Assembly: GCA_004431415.1 (NCBI GenBank) | Contig: QPMI01000272.1 | Location: 30,367 to 94,366, forward strand | Source of the DNA: Cyanophora paradoxa | Lineage: Eukaryota > Glaucocystophyceae > Cyanophorales > Cyanophoraceae | Direction: 5' to 3' | Length of the DNA stretch: 64,000 nt | Part shown: positions 34,393 to 45,702 of the stretch, piece after piece | Numbering within the stretch: the stretch's first letter is position 1 | How the letters are laid out: each line of letters starts with the position of its first letter | Notes under the pieces: model-generated | Database searches by the model: none | The model's input: only the letters and a program-made list of their open reading frames with translations | Told to the model about the DNA's origin: nothing | Made by a program: the position numbers and the translations under genes

Positions 34393-36194
34393 CTAGCCGG
34401 CGACGTGGCGGCGCATGCCCGAGGGGGAGGCGCCGCCCGAGGCGACAGCGATGGCGCGCTGGGCGGGGTTGAGGGGGGCAGGGGCGACGAGGATCGGCGC
34501 GGGGCTCGAGCCGCTCGCCGTGCGCACGGTGGGGGCGTTGGTGGGGGTCGTCGGGGCGGAGCCCGGGGAGGGGTGGGGGAGGATGGAGGTCGGGGTGGGG
34601 ACGCTGATGGAGAGGCCGTGGTCGAAGGCGACGCTCGTGGCCGCCACGACGACCGAGGCCGCGTGGGGCGTCCCCGGCGTGTTCCGCCCCGAGCGCGGGC
34701 TCCGGCTCGAGCCCCGCGCCGCCGCCGGCGACACCGGCGTCGTCATCCCGACCTGGGGCGGCACGGGCGAGCCGCGCGCCTCCACCTGCGCGCCCCGCCG
34801 CACCTCCTGCGTCCTCGCGTCCTCCTGCGACTCCTGCTTCGCCTGCGGAAGGGCGCGCCCCGCCGTCAGAGGGTGCCGCCGGGGCGGGGCGGGGCGGGGC
34901 GGGGCGGGGAGGTCACCATGAAGGAGCTGTAGAGCTGCGAGGTGAGGTCGAAGCGGCACGTCGGACACGCGAGCTTGAGCGTGAGCCACGAGTCCGTGCA
35001 GCTCTTGTGGAACCTGCCCGCGCGGTCGCCGCCGGTAAGGGCGCGCGCGCGCGGGGCGGCGGGGAGCGGCGGGGGGCGGGGCGGGCGCACTTGTGGCGGC
35101 AGGGGAGGATGCGGACGTCCTCGCCGACCTCGTACTCGCTGAGGCAGATCGAGCACGTCAGGTCGTCCGGCGCCGCCTCCACCATCGCCCGCGTCAGCTT
35201 CGTCGCCTCGCAGCTGTCCACGAGCGCTGCGGCGCCCGTGAGCGCGGGCCCGGGACGGTGGAGGGGGCGCGCGCGGCCGGCGGCATGCGCACCTTGCCTC
35301 CCGAGCAAGTGTACGACCTTCACGTGCGAGTGCGCGAGCGCCAGGTCCAGCGGCGTCTCGTTCTTCTTGTTCTTCACTTTCGGGTCGGCGCCGCGCAGCA
35401 GGAGCCACTCGCACACGACGTCCTGCCCAGTCGCTGCCGCCACGCTGCGAGAAAAAAGGAATCAACGCCAGAAAACCGCTATCCGGGGTCGCGCGTACTG
35501 TAACGGCGTGTCTCCGTGCTTGTTCGCTATTGCGACGCTGGCGCCGCGCTCCAGGAGCAGTTGTGTGCACGCGTGATGCCTGCGAGAGATGTGAGGCATA
35601 CGAAACGTGCGGATCGAGCCGGCACGTACCGGTAGCACACGGCGCAGTGCAGCGGGGTGCTGAATCGGGCGTGAATTCGATGCGAGAGCGAGGGACCGCG
35701 GATAGCACGCACTTTCCCTTCTCCTTTTCACGAATGTCGATCTTCACGTTGGACTGATCAAGAATGAACTTCGCACAAGATAGGGACCCATATCCGCAAG
35801 CTGCAGAGGTGTGATCAACGCGGTATCAAGCGGGCGCCGCGCGGGAAGCTACCGTAGTGCAGAGCGCTTGCACCAAACATGTCTGGATGGCATATGAGCG
35901 GCGCCCGGGGCGGCGCGCGCGCGCGAGCAGCGCTTACCATACTGATTCACGTTCTTCGATTTTGCGACCTCTTTCTGCAGCCTTGCGAGGTCATCGTGCC
36001 TGAGAAAGCAGCATGAGTAAGGGCGATCGTGGGGAGGCTGCGGGGAACTGCCCGCAGCCAGATCGATTCGACACGCGCCCAGGGGTTGCGCGGCGAGCCC
36101 CGCGCAACCGCGGCGGCAGGGGGATGAATACGCATGCTTAAATGGCAAGAGCGACTCACCGGCAAGCGGCGTGCATCGACCCGCTGGCGCCCAT
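34393..36194 (-). CDS. Ankyrin-repeat RING-H2 protein, probable E3 ubiquitin ligase
   Basis: ATG 36194 opens a 35-nt exon (MGASGSMHAAC), with a GTGAGT donor at 36159 joining in phase to HDDLARLQKEVAKSKNVNQY. Ankyrin repeats follow across short exons: MFGASALHYACGYGSLSCAK, FSTPLHCAVCYRHHACTQLL, LERGASVAIANKHGDTPLQY, VVCEWLLLRGADPKVKNKKN and ETPLDLALAHSHVKVVHLLG. A RING-H2 domain is split by an intron: LTCSICLSEYEVGEDVRILP then CRHK | FHKSCTDSWLTLKLACPTCR. The C-terminal tail is Pro/Ser/Thr-rich and ends SGMRRHVAG, stop 34395-34393. The ankyrin part would recruit a substrate and the RING an E2. The gene is divergent from IFT27 with 214 bp between the start codons. Confidence 0.87.
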
Positions 36195-36408
36195 CGCTGG
36201 GAGAAACCAATTGGGCAATTACGACCTCCGAGGCTTTCAAGATGCTGCTGCTCTGAGGGCAAAGCTAAATCCCGGAACGGCAGCTCAAATGCAGGCTTCG
36301 GCCGAGGTTTGCGGCGCGCCAAAGTCGGATGTGCCCGCCACGCGCTTGTAGTCGCAATGAAACCAGTACCCCCAGACACCCCGGATAGCTAAGGGCGCAT
36401 TGTGAGCG

Positions 36409-37257
36409 ATGCTGGTGTTGAGATGCAAGCTCATTATCCTCGGTGCGACTTTCTCCGAACTGCACACGCGCCCACTTTGAACGCGCCGCGGCAGGCGACG
36501 CGACAGTCGGAAAGAGCGCACTGACGCAGGCTTTCCATAACAACCATTACCCAAAGAACTACGTTATGGCAAGCCGCTCCCGCCTCGCCTCGTGCTTAGC
36601 TACGCAGCTGAGCCGGCGGCAGACCGTGGGCGTGGACTTCTGCGTGAAGCAGGTCGTCATACCAGATGCGAACACTACCGTGGAGCTGTACATATTCGAC
36701 ACTGCCGGCCAGCCGCTCTTCCGGGACAGTGCCCCGAAATACGTGCGCCGCCTTCGTGGGCTGCTGGAACGCCCCTAACGCCGGCCGCAGTGGGACAACG
36801 CGGCATGGGTCATGCTCGTGTACGATGCGAGCAACCCGAAGTCGTTCCAGAGCCTGAACGACTGGCTGGCGCTCTGCAAGAAGGTCCGGCCCAACATGCC
36901 CGGTGCGCTCAGCCGGCCCCCGCGCGCCCGCCGCGGCGCCCGCCGAGGCCGGCGCCAGGCGTGATCGTCGCGAACAAGACGGACATCGAGGAGCCGGGGG
37001 CGGTGAAGCCGCAGCAGGGGCAGGACCTCGCGCGGCAGCACGGCTTCGGCTTCTTCGAGTGCAGCGCGGTGCGAGCGAGCGCCGGCGCCGCGCCGCGCCG
37101 GGCCGCGCCGCGTCCGCCGGCCGCGGCCGACCTGTGCGCCGCGCGGCAGATGAAGGGGATGGACGGGCACGTCGACGCGCCGTTCAACTACGTGGCGAAC
37201 GAGTTCTACAAGCAGTACGAGGCGGCCCGGGAGCGCTACGCGACGCGCGTGCGATAG
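36409..37257 (+). CDS. IFT27: IFT27/RABL4, small GTPase of intraflagellar transport complex B
   Basis: Six exons: 36409-36442, 36495-36568, 36623-36742, 36791-36902, 36959-37068 and 37150-37257. The protein is about 185 residues, the family's normal size. The P-loop is GDATVGKSALTQAF (split by intron 1), switch II is FDTAGQPLF, and the base-binding motifs are NKTD and ECSA. The segment PKNYVMTVGVDFCVKQVVIP aligns position by position with vertebrate IFT27 (TTGMDLVVK), and NYVANEFYKQYEA matches its C-terminal helix. There is no prenylation CaaX, as expected. IFT27 forms a heterodimer with IFT25 in IFT-B and links to BBSome exit from cilia. Intron 2 begins GC (ATG|GCAAGC), apparently a GC-AG intron, since this choice keeps the alignment length. 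Confidence 0.93.
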
Positions 37258-37368
37258 CCGAGGGACAGCGAGGCATGGTCTGGTGCAATATTGATAGCAG
37301 CACACTGATTCGGTTCGACAATGCGTCTGACGAGGCGGGGAGGGGCCGCCGGAGAGCCGCCTGCAGGC

Positions 37369-40300
37369 TTAGATGGTGTCGTCCTTCTTGCCGAGCAGGT
37401 CTGCGCGGGCGTTCGTGAGGGGCGGCGCGGCCGGTCGCTCAAAGAGGGGCACCGTCGAAGGGGTTCGCGGGTGGGGCCGGCGCCGCCGGGGCGGTGGGGG
37501 TGGCCGGGGCCGCGAAGGGGTTGACGGGCGGCTTGGGCGGCGTCGGCAGGGCCTGCGGGCGGCGCGCCAAGTCAGCACAGCCGCTGTGGCAGACACGCGG
37601 GCGGCAGAGGCACCCGCGGGGGCACGGGGGGCAGGGGCGTGGTGGGCTTGGGCGGGAGGGCAGGGGCGGGGCGGCGGTCGGGGTGGAGGGGGCGACGGGC
37701 GGGGCGGGGGCGGGGGTCGCCGGCATCGCCGGCATCGCGGGGACCGGCGGCGGGGCCGGCGCCGCCGGCATCGCCGGCATGGCCGGCATGGCGGGCATGG
37801 CGGACATGGCGGGCATGGCCGGCATGGCCGGGAGCGAGTCGAAGGGGGACGGCGCGGGGGCGGCCGGGGCCGGGGCCGCCGGCGCCGAGCCGAGCAGCGA
37901 GTCAAAGGGCGAGGCCGCCGGGGCCGGCGCGGCGGGCGCCGCCGGAAGGGCCGCCGAGAGGGAGCTCAGGTCGCCGAGGGCGGAGGAGGCCGGGGCGGCG
38001 GCGGGGCGGCGGGGGCGGCCGGCACGGGGTCGCCGAAGGGGTTGAAGTCCTCGGCGGGGGCGGCGGGGGCGGCGGCGGCCGGCTGGGAGGCCTGCGCGGC
38101 GAAGCTGGCCCAGTCGTCGCCAGCGGTCGGGGCGGCGGCGGCGGGGGCCGGGCCGGGGCCGGGGCCGAGCTGGGCGGCGCCGGGAAGTCCTCGAAGCTCA
38201 GGTCTGCGGGGCGGCCGCCCGGCGGGGGCCGCTCAGGCGCGACGCGGCGCAAGGCGGGCGGGGCGGGGCGGGATCGCACCGAGGAGGTTCTGGGGGGCCG
38301 GCACGGCCGCCTTCGCCTCGTCAGAGCCGAGCAGGTCCACAGAGTCCGCCTGCCCCGCCAGTCACGCCCCGCGGGGGCCGCTCCGAGCGGGGCGGGGGCG
38401 GGGGCGGACGGCGGGGGCGGGGCTGTCGCCGAAGAAGCCCTCCTCCGCGAAGACCTCCCGGATGACCTGGTCCCGGACCTTGTTCTGCTTGTCGCGGTCG
38501 ACGTGCTTGACGGAGCAGCGGAAGAGGGCCGAGACGGGCCGGTGGTCCGACGTCCGGATCTCCGTGCGCCCGTACTTGAGCAGCTTGACGCCGTCGGGGT
38601 AGTTGGAGCGGTAGAGGACGCGGTCCGTCCAGGAGGGCGTGCGCGCCTTCTTGTCGAGGCTGTACTGGTCCGAGTTGGGCTCGTACTGGTACGAGGGGTT
38701 CCAGTCCAGCGCCCCCTCCTTGAAGCCGTAGAAGGGCGAGCTCTTCTGCTTGAGCTGGAGGCAGAGCTCCTCGCGCTCGACGAGCGGCGCGAGGTTGCCG
38801 TCGCGGATCATGCGCCGCGCGTCGTCGTTGGGCATTTGCACGCGGAAGTTGAGGTCCCCGAAGACGAACGAGTGGTCCTGGTCGAAGATCGAGTCGGCCT
38901 TGGCGTCCGCCGTGCCGGCCACCTCGTAGTTGACGCCGGCGACGATGTCGCGGAAGTCCTCGCAGCGCTTGACGAGCCGGTCGGGGTCCTTGCCGTGGGT
39001 GAGGATGCAGCCGACGAAGGAGAGCGGGGTGTCGCCCATAAGCATGCGGACGCCGATGGCCTTGAGGCCGCCGGCGAGGCCGCCCAGCCCCGCCTTCGTC
39101 GCCGACCGGTCCCGCACGTCATCCCCCAGCAGCTCCACCGACTGCGCGGCGGCGAGGGGCGTCGGCTGGAGAACGAGCGGGCGGGCGGGCGGCGGCTCGC
39201 AGCGGGGCGCACGGTCATCTTGACGTAGACGCCGAGCCAGAGGTTGACGAGGGGCTTGGAGACGACCTTGCGGTACTGCGAGCCCTGCGCCCCCGCCCCG
39301 CCGCCCGCCCGCCCGCGTCGGCCAAGGCACAGGAAGCGGGGCGGGGCGGGGCGGGGCGGGGCGGGGGGGGGCGGACGAGGACGTGGTCGCAGTGCTCCTC
39401 CCAGACCTTGTGGGCCACCGGATCCGTCTGGAAGATCGAACCCTGCGCGGCGCGGCGCGGCTCGAGCCGTCCGGCGAAGGCGGAGGCGGGGAAGGGGGCG
39501 GGGGCGGGGCACCTGAGAAAGGGAGACGAAGCCCTGCATGGTGATGGCGACAACGTCGGGGGCGTCCTTCAGCATCAGCCAGCCCGCCAGGCTCTCCTGC
39601 GGCTTCGAGCCGCCTGCGCCGCGAAGGTCGGGCGGGCGGTGGGGCGGGGAGGCGGTGGGGCGGGGGGCGGGGGGGCGGGCGGACCGACGTGCCAGGTGGC
39701 GCAGAGGACGGTGATCTCCTTGAAGGAGGCGTACTCGGGCTCCCGCTCCCGCATCTTGAACTGCACCTGCTCCAGCCGCTTGTCCCGGTGCGTCCGGTCC
39801 ATCTTCGTCACACCGAGCAGCAGGTCGATCGACTCCTGCCGCGCCCCGTCGCCGATCACCGTGTTGTACATCTGCCCCGCCCCGCGTCAGGCCGGAGCGC
39901 GGCGGGAGCGCGGCGGGGCGGGGCGGGGCGCGGGCGCGGGCCTTGACGGCGGCCTTGGCGGCGTCCTGCGCCATGCCCGTGATCGAGCGGGCGCCCGAGC
40001 GCGTGAAGTCCGACTTCAGCGCCCCTGCGCTGGCGTCAGCGCGGCGGGCGAAGCAGGGCCGGGCGGAGCAGCGGGGCGGGGCGGGCGGGCGGGCCTGTGC
40101 CGGTGTAGAACTCGGAGATGGCGTCGCCGTTGGCGGACCAGAGGAGCTTGAGGGCGTTGTCCAGCGCCGTCATGTCCGGGTCCACCGCTGTGCACCCGCC
40201 CGCCCCGCCCCGTCAGCCCCGCCGCCGCCGGGCGGCTGCGCGGGGCGCCCTCGCTCCGCGCACGGGAGACGAGGCGCATCTTGACGTTCGTCAGGCGCTC

Positions 40301-42813
40301 GACCTGCGCGGCGGAGGCCGGCTCGCTCGCGGGGCGGCGTGGGGGCGGGGCGGCGGCGGCAAGGGGGCGCGCCTGCAGCTCGAGGTAGGCGCGGGCGAGG
40401 AAGCTCTGCACGATGTTCGAGCGCGACAGGCTGCGCAATGGTCGGCCGGCTCGCGGGGCGGGGCGGGGCGCCGCCGGCAGCGAGCAGGGGGGGCGGGGGG
40501 TGCGCACCAGTCCATGCAGGAGACGCGGAAGACGCCGGCCTGCGTCGACTTGACCGTCCCGTTCACCTGCCGCCCGGCCCCGCCCGCTCGCTCGCCCGCC
40601 CGCCCCCGTCCCTCGTCCCTTCCTCGGGCGGGCGAGCAGACGCGCACGTTGGAGAAGTAGTTGAGGCGCTCGAACTCCTTGCGGGACTCGAGCTGCTTCC
40701 GCAGGTTCAGCACGTTCTCGTACCTGCCCGCGAGCCGTCAGCGGCCCCCGCGCGGCGCCGCGCGGGGCCGGCGGGGCCGGGGCCGGGGCCGCGCACTTGC
40801 CGCCCGCCGTCGCCGCGTGGAAGTCGAATGTGACGTACGCGACCTGAGCGGGCGCCTCAGGGGCGGGGCGGGGCGGGGCGGGAACGGGCGAGGCGCGCCT
40901 TGGGGTTCGCGAGGGTGCGCCACATCGTCTCGTAGGCGTTCGCCAGGGTGTGCTCGTTGCCCTGCTTGTCCAGCAGCGAGAGCGCGACCTGCGCCCCGCG
41001 CCCCGCGCCCCCACGTCGGCGGCGGCGGCGGCGGCGGCTCGCCCCGGCGCCCCCGCGCACCACTTCCTGGTACTGCTTGATCATCTCCTCGAAGTGGCGG
41101 CGGAAGGCCACCGCTTGGACCTGCGCGCCCCCGTCGCGCCGCGCGCGGCGCGCGGCGCGCGGGCGGCCGGCGGCCCCGCGGACCTCGGTGGGGGCGCTGA
41201 GCTTGGGGGTCGGCTTGAGCTCCAGGCGCGAGCTGTTCTCGGTGAAGAGGGTCCAGTAGAGCGGCGCCGAGCCGCGGATGAGCACGACCGACGCGATGTT
41301 GCCTGCGCGCCGCGTCAGCCGCGGGCCGCCCCGCGCCGGGCCCGAGGGCGCACTGTCGTCGGTGCACACGATCTGCTCCGTCTCCACGAAGTTCGCGACT
41401 GCGCTAGGGTCATCGAGGGCGCGCGGGCCGCCGGCTCGACGGGGGCGCGGCACCGTTGCCCGAGTCGTCCGTGCCGCGGGTCACGCTCGCCACGCCGGCG
41501 TGCATGATGGAGCTGCAGGCGCGTTAGGATAAAGATACGCGCGACCGGGACGAGCGCCAGAACAGGCAGGCACGGACCGGCGGCTGACGAGGACGTACTG
41601 GAAATCCTTGCCCTCCAGCGAGCAAGCGACCTGGCGGGGGAAATGAGAAGGAAGGAACATCGGCGACGGCGGCGAGCGTGCGCCAACCTGGCCGGCGAAG
41701 CCCTGCAGAGCGCAAGGTAAGCAATAGAAGCAGCGCGAGCAGCGGCGGGGCGGCGCACGTTGATGATGGGGAGGATCCAGTCGTGCGCGTCCGCGGCGAT
41801 CAACTTCTGGACGAGGGTGCGGTTCCAGAAGTAGGCGGGATCGGCGCGCTTCCACAGGGGATCCGACTGGCTGACGTTGACCGCGCGCTGGGCACTGCGT
41901 GTCAGGTCGTACTCCCGCGAAAAGAAGAAGTTGCCACTGCGAGAAGAAGGAAACGCGCGGTCAGCTCGGTCGTGCGGAAGCCGCCTGAGATCGTGGGGAG
42001 TGCGCACGTGTCGAAGAGCTGTTCCATGCCCTGGAACTCTCCGCGCTGACGAGCGGGTGTCAGGAAAGCACTTCCAGGCGGTACGCTCAGGCCGCACCAG
42101 CTCCTCATCGGCGCCGCGCTTGAACGGGATGAAGATGGACTTCTGGACCTGCGAGCGTGTGAGAAAGCGCCCTCGAAGAAGCTGAATGATGCTGGCGCCC
42201 ACCTTGTAGACTTCGGCCTTTCCGATGTCGGCCGTGTGAAGCGCTTCAGCGATGACACCGAGGAAAGCGTTGCCGGCTGGCGACTCGTAGATGCCGAGCA
42301 GGCCGTACAGGTCGCGTGTCACGGCACTCTTCTTCTCGCGCGCCTCATCCGAAGAGAGCTCTGCGCCAGGGAGGTCAGCGGGGGCCAATGAACGCGCGAA
42401 AGAAAGGAAAGCCGAGCATGGAATGACCCGCCCTCCAGCGCACCACGAACAGACACGTAGCACGTACGGCGGTCGATGACCAGAAATTTGCCATCGCCCT
42501 TGGGCGGCAGGGCCTCGAGGACGAGCAAGTTCGAGGCTTGGAGGGAGTAAAGGCGCGCGAGGGGCGGCGGCTGCGACGGGAATGAGGATGTCAGCGAATG
42601 TGGTGCGTATTCTGCGCCGCAGCGCTGCCGGAGCGCCGGAGCGCACGAGAGCCTTGCCAGACGGCCCCACGTAGCTATTCGCTTGCTGCGCAATGGACCG
42701 CCGTCAGCGGAGCGGGCCGAACGCGGCGCGGCCGGACGCACCGCGACGCCCTGCTGCTGGCGCAGCGTCGCGACCTCCTTCGACCCTCCTCCACCGAGTA
42801 GCTTCTTGAACAT
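37369..42813 (-). CDS. Synaptojanin-like phosphoinositide phosphatase (Sac + inositol 5-phosphatase)
   Basis: ATG 42813 opens MFKKLLGGGGSKEVATLRQQ. The Sac domain spans about 42550-40100: ASNLLVLEALPPKGDGKFLV; LYGLLGIYESPAGNAFLGVI; FFFSREYDLTRSAQRAVNVS; YFWNRTLVQKLIAADAHDWI. Its CX5R(T/S) loop reads RVSCMDCLSRSNIVQSF after splicing, so the usual Asp before Arg is Ser. The 5-phosphatase lies at about 39870-38440: FKEITVLCATWHVG, ILTHGKDPDRLVKR, FVFGDLNFRVQM, ARTPSWTDRVLYRS and TSDHRPVSALF. The long C-terminal tail is Ala/Pro-rich with an MPA tripeptide repeat (37740-37825). It carries endocytic motifs: DLLGSDEA, DFNPFGDP, VNPFAAP and, after a final intron, NPFDDLLGKKDDTI, stop 37371-37369. The protein should dephosphorylate PI(4,5)P2 and monophosphoinositides during clathrin uncoating. 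NPF and DLL motifs bind EH-domain and adaptor proteins. Confidence 0.9.
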
Positions 42814-42889
42814 CGCCGCTGCTTCCGGCGTTCCGCTAGCACCTCAAGCTAGCCGAGGGCCAAATATCGTACCCAACAATTTCGTTCGC
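42814..42889. promoter_or_regulatory. 76-bp divergent promoter
   Basis: Only 76 bp separate the start codons of the synaptojanin-like gene (minus) and the RING gene (plus), so both promoters and 5' leaders must share this spacer. It contains AGCTAGC and ATAT motifs but no recognisable TATA box at a fixed distance from either gene. Confidence 0.6.
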
Positions 42890-44886
42890 ATGGCCGCGCC
42901 GAAGCTCTGCCCCGCTGCCGCGGCGCTCGCGAGGAAGGCCGCGGAGGCTGCAGGATCCGCAAGCAGCCCAGGTCAGAGCGCGCCTGCCCCGAAAGAAGTG
43001 CCGCGCCCGCGCAAGCCTCACCCCGCGCGCCAGATGAGCGCTGTCCAGTCACGGGGCTCACCCTGAAGGAGGCAATGGACAAGGAAGGTGCACTCCCCGC
43101 GCGCCGGCGGCAGTGGTCAAGATTCGATCCGAGCGCACGGTCCAGGGCGCGCGGACCCCGCACAGAGCGGGAAGGCGCTCGGTGGCACAGGCGACGCAGT
43201 ATCGAAGCCTGAGAGCGCAGCGGGAAGCTCGGGCGGTGGTGTGCATGGCCCGTCGGCTCTGATTATGAGCTCACGCGCGCCCGCACGCGGCCGTGCCTCG
43301 CAGCCTGCCCGTACGGGTTCAAGTCGAATGCAAAGGTTGCGGCCTCCCTCGATCCTTACACGTGCCCGGTGTGCAAGAGTCTCTTCTACGAGTGCTGCGA
43401 CGTGCTGCCGTGCCAGCACTCGTTCTGCGCGGGCTGCCTCCGGCGCTTCCGCGACTGTCCGATGTGAGCGCAGTCAATCTCTCATGTCATTCTTGGTACC
43501 TGTCGATGCGCTCACACCCGCCCCGCAGGTGCGGGCGCGATGTTGAGGGCGCCAAACCGAATGAGGAGAAGCAGCGGCTGATCAACGCGTACTTGCTAGG
43601 CGCGCCGGGCCCTCGCTCGCGCGCGCCTCCGCTTCTCTTACGCTGCGGGCGCAGCGCACGCGCATGAACACAAGGTGGAGACGGTGGGGCCCTTCTCGGG
43701 GCTCGAGGCGCCGAGCGGGAGCAGTGAGACCCCCGAGCGGATGCACAACCGGGCGGTCTTCCACCTTCAGTTGGCGCTCCGCGTGCGCCGCGCCCGCCCG
43801 CGCGCGCTCGCTTCGCAGCTGAAGACAGGCGCGCGCAGGCGCACGCGGCGGGGAACCTCGGCGCGGCGGCGGCGAGGTGCCAGGCGGCCAGGACGCACAT
43901 GATGGAGCTCATCGCGATGCTGAAGACGCCGCTGGACATCGAGCAGGCCCGTCCCCGTCCCCATCCCGGTCCCCGCCGCGGCCGCGCCCTCGCAGCGAGC
44001 CGGGGCGCGCAGGCTCAGTACGAGCTGGGGGTCGTCTGCGGGAAGCTCGGCGACGTGCGGGCCGCCGCGGGGGCCGCGGACGACGCCGAGCGGTGGTACA
44101 GGGACAGCCTGGCGGCCCTCCACGCCGCCGGGTCCGCCCCGCACATCACGCAGGCCCTGACGGTCCGCCCCCGCCCCGCCCCGGCGCGGCGAGGCCCCCG
44201 CGCTCAGCGGCGCGCGCGGGGGCAGGTCTCAGCAAACAAGCTGGGCGACCTGCTGTACCGCTGCGGGGTGCTGGAGGGGCGCGCGCGGTGTACGGGCACG
44301 CGCTGCAGCTGCGGCGGGGGGCGCTGGCCGCCGCGCCCCCGAGCGGAGGGACGACGCCGCCGTCGACGTCGCGGTCCGCTTCCCTTCGCTCTGCGCCCGC
44401 CCGGGGCGGGGCGGGCGCGTGAGCGGGGCGGGCGCGGCGGGCGGCAGGTGAGCCTGGGGAAGCTGGGGGACCTGGAGGGGCGGCGGGGCGCCCCGCGGAG
44501 GCGCGGGCGGCGCTGGCCGAGGCCCGGGGATCCTCTCCTCCCTGCGCCCGACCTGCGCTCCTCCGAGAAGGTCGGGCCCGCCCCGGCGCCCGGCGCGCGG
44601 CGCGGCGCGCCTCTGACCCAGCGCGCGCGCGCGCTGCCCTCAGTGCCAGCGGTACCTCGGCTTCTTCGAGAGCGCCCTCCGCGCGCTCGACCTCGACGGG
44701 CCCGCCTCGACCAGCGGCCAGTCGGCGTCGACGTCCGAACCGCAGCCGCAGCCTGCAGGAGAGAGCGCCGGCCCCGCCGCCGCCGCCGCCACCGCCGCCG
44801 CGGGCTCGTGCGCGTCGCCGCCCCAGCCGGCGCTGGGCCTCGGCCACGGCCAGGTGCCCCTAGGCGTCTCCACCAGGGTCTCCTAG
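42890..44886 (+). CDS. RING-finger protein with TPR-like helical repeats
   Basis: ATG 42890 opens MAAPKLCPAAAALARKAAEA. A Cys-containing segment (CPVTGLTLKEAMDKE) and ACPYGFKSNAKVAASLDPYT precede a C3HC4 RING: CPVCKSLFYECCDVLPCQHS then FCAGCLRRFRDCPMCG (about 43355-43540). Downstream helical exons resemble tetratricopeptide repeats: AVFHLQLAL, AHAAGNLGAAAARCQAARTH, MMELIAMLKTPLDIE, QYELGVVCGKLGDVRAAAGA, WYRDSLAALHAAGS, NKLGDLLYRCGVLEGAR and RYLGFFESALRALDLDG. The C-terminus is Ala/Pro-rich and ends PLGVSTRVS, stop 44884-44886. The RING suggests ubiquitin-ligase activity with TPRs as the recruiting module. One repeat exon near 44470-44560 reads coherently only if the frame changes inside a GGGGCGGCGGGGCG run, so a sequencing indel is possible there. 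Confidence 0.75.
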
Positions 44887-45702
44887 GCCTACTTATGCTT
44901 GTACATGTACAGCTAGCTATATATAGCTGTAGCGCCTCGTGCGTACGTATACTTGCAATTGTAGATCTAGATATATATAGGTATAGTCGACGTCTTGATC
45001 ATGACTCTCCAGCCGGCGCCGCAGCTGGCAGCGCTCAATTGCAACGCCGTGACGGCTAGCGACTCGGCGAGCGCACGCATGGGCGATTTCAAGTTTCAAT
45101 TAATGAACATACATATGTTGTCATATCGAGGTCGTAGTATCGATGGATATACTATGATAAGCACGTTGATCATGATGTCTATTAAGTCTGGTCCATACGT
45201 ATACTGGCCCAGTGGTGCAGGATCCACTAGTTGACGTCAACTGATGAGCAACACGAACTCTAGATCTAAACACGCGCAATGCACTCGATCGAAAAATTTA
45301 AATGTGCCAATTTCTAATCGAAACTTAGGCCTGAGGGGCTTGTAAGGCAGGAAATCAGTAACTCTCGCACGCTGATTTGAATGAAACGGGTGTGGTGGCC
45401 CGATCTGACGACGAACCCGGAAAAAGTCGCCCAAAGTCGAACTCGGAAGGCAGCTGAAAACTCGCGGGCCTACATGTAAGCTGAAGGCCTAGGCCTGTAC
45501 ATGTCCGCAAAACAGACGAATCTCGAATTTCGAAATGTACCTGCGTTGAAACTAATTATAATGCTAAGCGGGGAAAGACAATCTGTAAATTGGTCGACTG
45601 TGGTTGGAAGACCAGCACTGCCATGGTACACTGAGCTAACTTTGGCACCTGGCGCTTCTACAGCTCTACCTAGCTGGTCAATGGGAAGCCCGGTCCGCTG
45701 AG
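44887..45702. other. Intergenic, AT-richer, palindrome-rich
   Basis: No gene is supported. CTAGCTATATATAGCT-type palindromes at 44914-44928, AGATCTAGATAT motifs near 44965-44975 and TGATCATGAT near 45165 are prominent. The stretch lies between the convergent 3' ends of the RING gene and the RWP-RK gene. Confidence 0.5.

Noticed and set aside
37700-37830. Plus-strand protein of GIAGIAG/GMAGMAG repeats
   Set aside because: It is the antisense reading of the Met-Pro-Ala repeat in the synaptojanin-like tail, whose minus-strand frame continues to NPF and DLL motifs.
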